In this document: piece by piece, positions 1 through 5,168 of the stretch
Layout: each line of letters opens with the position of its first letter
Position numbering within the stretch: the first letter of the stretch is position 1
NCBI GenBank assembly: GCA_013812805.1
Contig: JACCSV010000189.1
Span: 1-5,168 of the forward strand
Length of the DNA: 5,168 nt
Direction: 5' to 3'
Source of the DNA: Sphingomonas sp.
Lineage (GTDB): Bacteria > Pseudomonadota > Alphaproteobacteria > Sphingomonadales > Sphingomonadaceae
Notes under the pieces: model-generated
What the model saw: the letters and a program-made list of their open reading frames with translations, nothing else
Databases searched by the model: none
Told to the model about the DNA's origin: nothing
Position numbers and translations under genes: made by a program

Positions 1-1
1 C

Positions 2-730
2 TTCGCCCACGACATGCTCGCGCTCGGCGTGCACTTCGCCACGCCGCCGCTGCCAAGAGGCCCGGACGACTCCGGGCCGCCCACGGGGCGCTGCCTGATC
101 CTCGTCACCCCCGACGCGCAACGGACGATGAATACCTGCCCGGGGGCGAGCCATGAACTTCGACCCGACTCGCTGGACGAGGAGCTGATCCGATCGGCGG
201 CAGTGCTCTACCTCGAAGGCTATCTCTGGGGCCCCAAGCAGCCGCGCCGGACGATGCTCAAGGCAGCCGAGATCGCGCATCAGGCCGGACGGGCGGTGGC
301 GTTCACCTTGTCGGAAAGCCTGTGCATCCCCGGCCGCCGCGAGGGCGTACAGGGAATGATCGATGCGGGGCTCGTCGACCTGCTGTTCGCCAACGAGGAC
401 GAGGCGCGGCACCTGACCGCCCGTGCCGATCTCGAAACCGCGCTCGACGAGCTTTCAACGAAGGTGAAGACGCTGGTCGTCACCCGCGGCGCGGCGGGAG
501 CGATCGGCATCGACCACGGCAGCAGGGTCGAGATTCGCGCGGCTCCGGTTGACCGCGTCGTCGACACGACCGGCGCCGGGGACCTGTTCGCGGCGGGCTT
601 CCTCGCCGCGCGCTCCCGCGGCCACCCTCTCGAACGCTGTCTCGAAACCGGCGCGCAGGCTGCGGCCGAAGTCATTTCCCACTTCGGCGCCCGGCCAGAA
701 GCCGACTTGAAACAGCTGGTGAACCTCTGA
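2..730 (+). CDS. PfkB-family kinase, probable adenosine kinase (5' end missing)
   Basis: This is a ribokinase/PfkB-fold sugar kinase that most likely phosphorylates adenosine to AMP with ATP in the cytoplasm. The reading frame is open from the window edge (FAHDMLALGVHF...), so the true start lies upstream. 242 residues are visible, and with a usual family length near 330 about 90 N-terminal residues are missing. The C-terminal PfkB signature DTTGAGD is at 563-583, with the catalytic-base Asp at 581-583. The NxxE motif involved in Mg/phosphate handling appears as NEDE at 392-403. The segments CLILVTPDAQRTMNT and LYLEGYLW resemble what I recall of alphaproteobacterial adenosine kinases. One oddity is NTCPGASHEL, where I remember NTFLGAS in relatives; the frame is intact there. 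The stop TGA at 728-730 overlaps the next gene, which implies translational coupling. The fold is near certain. Adenosine as substrate is likely but rests on resemblance and on the neighbouring nucleoside genes; another nucleoside or sugar is possible. Confidence 0.85.
   Translation, partial: FAHDMLALGVHFATPPLPRGPDDSGPPTGRCLILVTPDAQRTMNTCPGASHELRPDSLDEELIRSAAVLYLEGYLWGPKQPRRTMLKAAEIAHQAGRAVAFTLSESLCIPGRREGVQGMIDAGLVDLLFANEDEARHLTARADLETALDELSTKVKTLVVTRGAAGAIGIDHGSRVEIRAAPVDRVVDTTGAGDLFAAGFLAARSRGHPLERCLETGAQAAAEVISHFGARPEADLKQLVNL
718..722 (+). promoter_or_regulatory. Possible Shine-Dalgarno for the CTG-started LOG gene
   Basis: GGTGA matches the 3' part of the AGGAGGTGA consensus and sits four bases before the CTG at 727. 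It lies inside the last codons of the upstream kinase. It supports CTG 727 as the start, but the match is short, and coupling through the overlapping stop may matter more. Confidence 0.35.
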
Positions 731-1305
731 GCGCGCTCGGCCAGGTCGCGGTTTATTGCGGGTCGGCGCCTGGCTCCGATCGCATATTCGGCGACTCGGC
801 CCGGGCCACCGCCCGGGCGATGGTCAGCGAAGGCGTCGACCTCGTCTACGGCGGCGGCCGGCTGGGCTTGATGGGGGTAATCGCCGACACTGTCCTCGAG
901 CTCGGCGGCCGGGTCTACGGGGTCATCCCGCACGCGCTCGTCGATCTCGAAGTCGCCCACGGCGGCCTCACCGAGCTTCACCGAGTCGCCACCATGCACG
1001 AGCGCAAGGCCAAGATGACCGACCTCGCCGACGCGTTTCTCGCGCTTCCCGGGGGCATCGGCACCCTCGACGAATTGTTCGAAGCATGGAGTTGGAACGC
1101 CCTTGGCTATCACGCCAAGCCGTTCTGCCTGCTCAACGTCGGCGGCTTCTTCGACGGGCTGATCACCTTTATCGATCATGCAACCGCCAGCGGTTTCCTG
1201 TCGGAGCAGCGCCGCAAGCAGATGCTCATCGCCGACTCGCCGGAGGAAGCACTCGCACTGTTGGACGAAGCCGCCGCAGCCGCTACGCAGGGCATGGTCT
1301 GGTAA
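727..1305 (+). CDS. LOG/TIGR00730-family nucleoside 5'-monophosphate phosphoribohydrolase
   Basis: Proteins of this family, often misnamed lysine decarboxylases, hydrolyse the N-glycosidic bond of nucleoside 5'-monophosphates such as AMP or cytokinin ribotides, giving free base and ribose 5-phosphate. With the CTG start the product has 192 residues, normal for the short LOG type. Visible motifs are the first Rossmann strand VAVYCGS (residues 7-13), GGGRLGLMG (42-50), HERKAKM (91-97) with the conserved Arg-Lys pair, and the diagnostic PGGIGTLDE (108-116), whose terminal Glu is catalytic in the family. The start is unusual. In this frame there is no ATG, GTG or TTG between the upstream stop (550-552) and ATG 820, and a start at 820 would delete the first strand and its phosphate-binding turn. 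CTG 727-729 overlaps the kinase stop as CTGA and has GGTGA upstream, so I use it. The family call is firm. The exact start and preferred nucleotide are inferred. Confidence 0.9.
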   Translation: MSALGQVAVYCGSAPGSDRIFGDSARATARAMVSEGVDLVYGGGRLGLMGVIADTVLELGGRVYGVIPHALVDLEVAHGGLTELHRVATMHERKAKMTDLADAFLALPGGIGTLDELFEAWSWNALGYHAKPFCLLNVGGFFDGLITFIDHATASGFLSEQRRKQMLIADSPEEALALLDEAAAAATQGMVW

Positions 1306-1310
1306 GCCCC

Positions 1311-1315
1311 GGGGG
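1311..1315 (+). promoter_or_regulatory. Weak purine-rich ribosome site before the GTG start of the CNT gene
   Basis: A run of five G lies six bases before GTG 1322. It is a poor match to GGAGG but is correctly placed and supports GTG 1322 over the in-frame ATG at 1178, which lies deep inside the LOG gene. Confidence 0.3.
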
Positions 1316-1321
1316 CGTTTC

Positions 1322-2590
1322 GTGAACCAACTGCTGCTCAGTCTCGTCGGGATCCTTGTCATTCTCGGCATCGCCTTCGCGCTGTCGACGCATCGCCGCG
1401 CGATCCGCCTCCGCGTCGTCGGCCCTGCCTTCGCGCTGCAGGCGGTCATCGCCTGGCTGGTGCTGTGGACGAGCGGCGGCCGCGCCGTGATCAACTGGAT
1501 GGCGACCGGCGTCTCAAACCTGCTCGGCTATGCCAACAAGGGCACCGAGTTCCTGTTCGGGCCGAGCGAAACCAACCCGCTCGCCAACACCTTCGCCATC
1601 GCCGCGCTGCCTGTGATCATCTTCTTCGCGGCGCTGGTCGCGATCCTTTATCACCTCGGCATCATGCAGCGCATCGTCCGCTGGGTCGGCGGAGCGATCG
1701 GCTGGGTCACCGGCATCAGTCGGGTCGAGTCGCTCGGGTCGGCCGCCAACATCTTCGTTGGCCAGTCGGAATCGCCGCTGGTCGTCCGCCCCTATCTCGC
1801 CGCGCTACCGCCGGCGCGGCTGTTCACCTTGATGACCGTCGGCATGGCCGGGGTCGCCGGCACCATCCTCGCCGCTTATGCAAGCCTGCTCGGCGAGCGG
1901 TACCTGCCTTACCTGCTCGCCGCCGCCTTCATGTCGGCCCCGGGCGGGATCCTGATGGCCAAGATCATCATGCCCGACGATCCGCCGGGCAAGGACGAGC
2001 TCCCGCTCGAAGGCGGCGACACCTCCGAGGAGCAGGTCGACGTCGCCGAGACCTTCGAGGAAGGCGAGCGACCCGCCAACGTCATCATGGCCGCCGCGCA
2101 GGGCGCGCAGACCGGCGTCAAGCTGGCCGTCGCGGTCGGCGCGATGGTGCTCGCCTTTGTTGCCCTTGTCGCGCTCGCCAACGGGCTGCTCGGCGGCCTT
2201 GGCAACATGGTCGGCGTGCCTGACCTCAGCTTCCAACGCCTTGTCGGCTACGTCTTCCAGCCGGTGATGTTCCTGATCGGCGTGCCATGGAGCGAAGCGG
2301 GGGTCGCCGGCGGCTTGTTCGGCACCAAGATCATCTTGAACGAATTTGTCGCCTTCATCGACCTGGGGCAGCTGGAACCGGGTGCGCTCAGCGACCGCAG
2401 CCGGGCGATCGTCACTTTCGCGCTGTGCGGCTTCGCCAATTTCAGCTCGATCGCGATCCAGATGGCGGTGACCGGCGGGCTCGCGCCCAACCAGCGGCCG
2501 GTGATCGCCCGCCTCGGCATCCGGGCGCTGATCGCGGGCAGCCTCGCCAACCTGATGAGCGCCGCGCTCGCCAGCCTGATGCTTCCGTAG
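1322..2590 (+). CDS. Concentrative nucleoside transporter (CNT family, NupC-type)
   Basis: This is an inner-membrane, cation-coupled nucleoside importer of 422 residues, a normal bacterial CNT length. The CNT signature (G/A)XKX3NEFVA(Y/M/F) is present as GTKIILNEFVAF at residues 334-345. Other family landmarks are NIFVGQSESPLVVRPYL (143-159, with the substrate-binding-type GQSE), PWSEAG (322-327) and CGFANFSSIAI (369-379). Hydrophobic stretches are evident at about 2-21, 32-50, 90-110, 160-215, 257-285 and through the C-terminus. A hydrophilic acidic loop lies at about 217-254. GTG 1322 is chosen because it gives the typical short hydrophobic N-terminus (NQLLLSLVGILVILGIAF); a longer frame from 1178 would run 144 bases into the LOG gene. 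It follows LOG by 16 bp, so it is probably the last gene of the same operon. The coupling ion (Na+ or H+) and the purine or pyrimidine preference cannot be read confidently from sequence. Confidence 0.95.
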   Translation: MNQLLLSLVGILVILGIAFALSTHRRAIRLRVVGPAFALQAVIAWLVLWTSGGRAVINWMATGVSNLLGYANKGTEFLFGPSETNPLANTFAIAALPVIIFFAALVAILYHLGIMQRIVRWVGGAIGWVTGISRVESLGSAANIFVGQSESPLVVRPYLAALPPARLFTLMTVGMAGVAGTILAAYASLLGERYLPYLLAAAFMSAPGGILMAKIIMPDDPPGKDELPLEGGDTSEEQVDVAETFEEGERPANVIMAAAQGAQTGVKLAVAVGAMVLAFVALVALANGLLGGLGNMVGVPDLSFQRLVGYVFQPVMFLIGVPWSEAGVAGGLFGTKIILNEFVAFIDLGQLEPGALSDRSRAIVTFALCGFANFSSIAIQMAVTGGLAPNQRPVIARLGIRALIAGSLANLMSAALASLMLP

Positions 2591-2595
2591 AAGTA

Positions 2596-2674
2596 GTCAT
2601 TGCGAGGAGCTGAGCGACGAAGCAATCCAGCGTTGCGCAACCGTTCTGGATTGCTTCGCTTCGCTCGCAATGAC
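2596..2674 (+). repeat. Long imperfect inverted repeat (intergenic palindromic element)
   Basis: The arms are 2596-2630 and 2646-2674. The outer 11 bases GTCATTGCGAG (2596-2606) are exactly complementary to 2664-2674. The inner 13 bases CGAAGCAATCCAG (2618-2630) are exactly complementary to 2646-2658. Between them the left arm carries 11 bases against 5 on the right, giving an asymmetric bulge. The 15-base loop includes a perfect 10-base palindrome, GTTGCGCAAC (2632-2641). The element starts 5 bases after the transporter stop, ends 16 bases before the oxygenase ATG, and so occupies most of the spacer. No T-run follows, so it does not look like a classical intrinsic terminator. From memory, near-identical units are dispersed in many alphaproteobacterial genomes; copy number here cannot be tested in one window. 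Confidence 0.85.
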
Positions 2675-2679
2675 GGGTA

Positions 2680-2684
2680 AAGAG
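2680..2684 (+). promoter_or_regulatory. Ribosome binding site deciding the oxygenase start
   Basis: AAGAG lies six bases before ATG 2691. It favours that start over the in-frame ATG at 2670, which lies inside the right arm of the inverted repeat and has no purine-rich site before it. Confidence 0.45.
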
Positions 2685-2690
2685 ACTCTC

Positions 2691-3635
2691 ATGGCTACAC
2701 TTACCGACACAATCGCCTCCGTCAGCCTCAACGATGCTGATCGCGACCCCGCCGCTTTTTCCCAAAAGCTCGGCCGGAGCTTCGAGGAATATGGCTTTGC
2801 GATCATTGCCGACCACGGCATCCCCGACGCGCTGATCCGCGAGGCCGAGGACAAGGCCCGGTCGTTCTTCACCCTGCCGGACGAGGTGAAGCGCAGCTAC
2901 CATCTCACCGGCGGCGGCGGTGCGCGCGGCTACACGCCATTCGGGATCGAGACCGCGAAGGGCGCAGCTGCCCACGATCTCAAGGAATTCTGGCACGTCG
3001 GGCGCGAGCTTGCCCCCGGCCACCCTTTCCGGGATCACATGCCCGACAATGTCTGGCCCGACGAGGTGCCAAGCTTCAAGGACACGTTCAGGCAGCTTTA
3101 CGAAACCTTTGATCGCACGGGCCTCAAGATCCTGCGAGCGATCGCCCGATACCTGGGGGTCGACGAGAATTATTTCGTCGACACTGTCCGCGAGGGCAAT
3201 TCGGTGATGCGGCTGCTTCACTATCCGCCGATCGAGGGCGAGCCCGGCAGCCACGTCCGCGCCGGAGCGCACGAGGACATCAACACGATCACGCTGCTGC
3301 TCGGCGCCGATGAGGCAGGGCTCGAGCTTCAGACAATGGACGGCCGCTGGATCCCGGTCTGCCCAAAGCCGGGCGAGCTGGTGGTCAACATCGGCGACAT
3401 GCTGCAGCGGCTGACCAATGGCGTTCTCCGCTCGACCCCCCACCGGGTCGTCAACCCGCCGACCGAGCGCCGCCGCTTCTCGCGCTACTCGATGCCGTTT
3501 TTCCTGCATTTCCGCTCCGACTTCCTGGTCGAAGCGCTGCCCGGCACAGTGCCGGACGGCGAACAGCCCAAATGGCCCCCGATCACCTCCAATGATTACC
3601 TCCAGGAGCGCTTGCGCGAGATCAAGCTGAAGTAG
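2691..3635 (+). CDS. 2-oxoglutarate/Fe(II)-dependent oxygenase, isopenicillin-N-synthase-like family
   Basis: This is a soluble non-haem iron oxygenase of 314 residues, complete for the family. An N-terminal DIOX_N-type region (about 8-125) includes EEYGFAIIADHGIP and the FFTLPDEVK segment. The double-stranded beta-helix core covers about 175-285. The Fe(II) triad is intact: His194 and Asp196 in AHEDINTITLLLG, and His251 in STPHRVVNPP. Arg265 and Ser267 in SRYSMPFF form the RxS motif that binds the 2-oxoglutarate carboxylate, so hydroxylation or a related oxidation coupled to 2-oxoglutarate decarboxylation is expected. The annotated name 'isopenicillin N synthase family' reflects fold, not beta-lactam synthesis; no such pathway genes are nearby. 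ATG 2691 is chosen because AAGAG precedes it and the alternative ATG 2670 lies within the repeat. The substrate is unknown. Fungal thymine 7-hydroxylase is in the same superfamily, so a nucleobase substrate beside a nucleoside transporter is a testable guess only. Confidence 0.92.
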   Translation: MATLTDTIASVSLNDADRDPAAFSQKLGRSFEEYGFAIIADHGIPDALIREAEDKARSFFTLPDEVKRSYHLTGGGGARGYTPFGIETAKGAAAHDLKEFWHVGRELAPGHPFRDHMPDNVWPDEVPSFKDTFRQLYETFDRTGLKILRAIARYLGVDENYFVDTVREGNSVMRLLHYPPIEGEPGSHVRAGAHEDINTITLLLGADEAGLELQTMDGRWIPVCPKPGELVVNIGDMLQRLTNGVLRSTPHRVVNPPTERRRFSRYSMPFFLHFRSDFLVEALPGTVPDGEQPKWPPITSNDYLQERLREIKLK

Positions 3636-3676
3636 GAGCCATTGGCCTTGCTCCGGCGAGTGCTCTTACCTGCCAC

Positions 3677-3720
3677 GGCACCCTCCCAGGCGAAGCTTGG
3701 GCAAGCGGTGATTGGGTGCT
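3677..3720 (+). other. Nested inverted repeats (possible structured leader) before the ABC-F gene
   Basis: GCACCC (3678-3683) is exactly complementary to GGGTGC (3714-3719), and a G-T pair extends it by one. Inside lies a 17-base hairpin at 3685-3701, with a seven-pair stem (one G-T) and a GAA loop. A further dyad, GCTTG-GG-CAAGC, lies at 3695-3706 and overlaps it. The structure ends 12 bases before the ABC-F ATG and has no T-run, so a leader or an operator is as plausible as a terminator for the oxygenase. The rest of the 97-bp spacer shows nothing I can name. The pairings are visible; any function is inference. Confidence 0.3.
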
Positions 3721-3732
3721 ACGGCGTTTCCC

Positions 3733-5168
<1,436 letters not shown>

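Noticed and set aside
280..1494. 404-codon open frame on the - strand spanning the kinase, LOG and the start of the transporter genes
   Set aside because: It crosses three well-supported genes, its translation is Arg/Ala/Ser-rich with no recognisable domain, and long antisense frames are expected in high-GC DNA.
2596..2674. The inverted repeat as a rho-independent terminator of the transporter operon
   Set aside because: The stem is long and bulged, and no T-run follows the right arm on the + strand, so the classical pattern is absent.
2442..3509. 355-codon open frame on the - strand over the oxygenase and the repeat
   Set aside because: It reads through the inverted repeat, giving the HCERSEAIQ-type peptide typical of spurious translations of such repeats, and it is antisense to a gene with intact catalytic motifs.
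2691..3635. The oxygenase as part of a beta-lactam biosynthetic cluster
   Set aside because: The isopenicillin-N-synthase label reflects fold only; no ACV synthetase, epimerase or other cluster gene is present, and the RxS motif fits general 2-oxoglutarate oxygenases.

Overview
The window is GC-rich, densely coded and entirely on the + strand. It holds five protein genes, the first and last cut by the window edges. High GC, the gene content and a CATTGCGAG...CAATCCAG inverted repeat of a kind I recall from many alphaproteobacterial intergenic spacers suggest an alphaproteobacterium, perhaps of the Sphingomonadales. This placement is inference, because the window has no rRNA or other taxonomic marker.

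Region 1 (2-2590) reads as a compact nucleoside-salvage operon. A PfkB-family kinase (probable adenosine kinase, 5' end missing) overlaps by 4 bp a LOG/TIGR00730-family nucleotide phosphoribohydrolase, followed after 16 bp by a concentrative nucleoside transporter (CNT family). A coherent model is that the transporter imports nucleosides, the kinase makes the 5'-monophosphate, and the LOG protein splits it into free base and ribose 5-phosphate. The LOG gene has no in-frame ATG, GTG or TTG before its conserved N-terminal motif. The only plausible start is a CTG inside a CTGA stop-start overlap.

Region 2 (2591-2690) is a 100-bp spacer almost filled by an imperfect long inverted repeat (2596-2674) with a small palindrome in its loop.

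Region 3 (2691-3635) encodes a complete Fe(II)/2-oxoglutarate oxygenase of the isopenicillin-N-synthase-like family, with its metal-binding triad and RxS motif intact. Its substrate cannot be told from sequence.

Region 4 (3636-3732) is a 97-bp spacer with nested inverted repeats and no clear Shine-Dalgarno sequence before the next gene. Region 5 (3733 to the end) is an ABC-F ATPase resembling E. coli YheS, open at the window's 3' end. It is a soluble, ribosome-associated type of protein, not a transporter.

I see no CRISPR array, tRNA, rRNA, insertion sequence or phage gene. I found no convincing new multi-gene system. The most worthwhile points are the CTG start, the salvage gene set, the repeat between CNT and oxygenase, and the structured spacer before the ABC-F gene.
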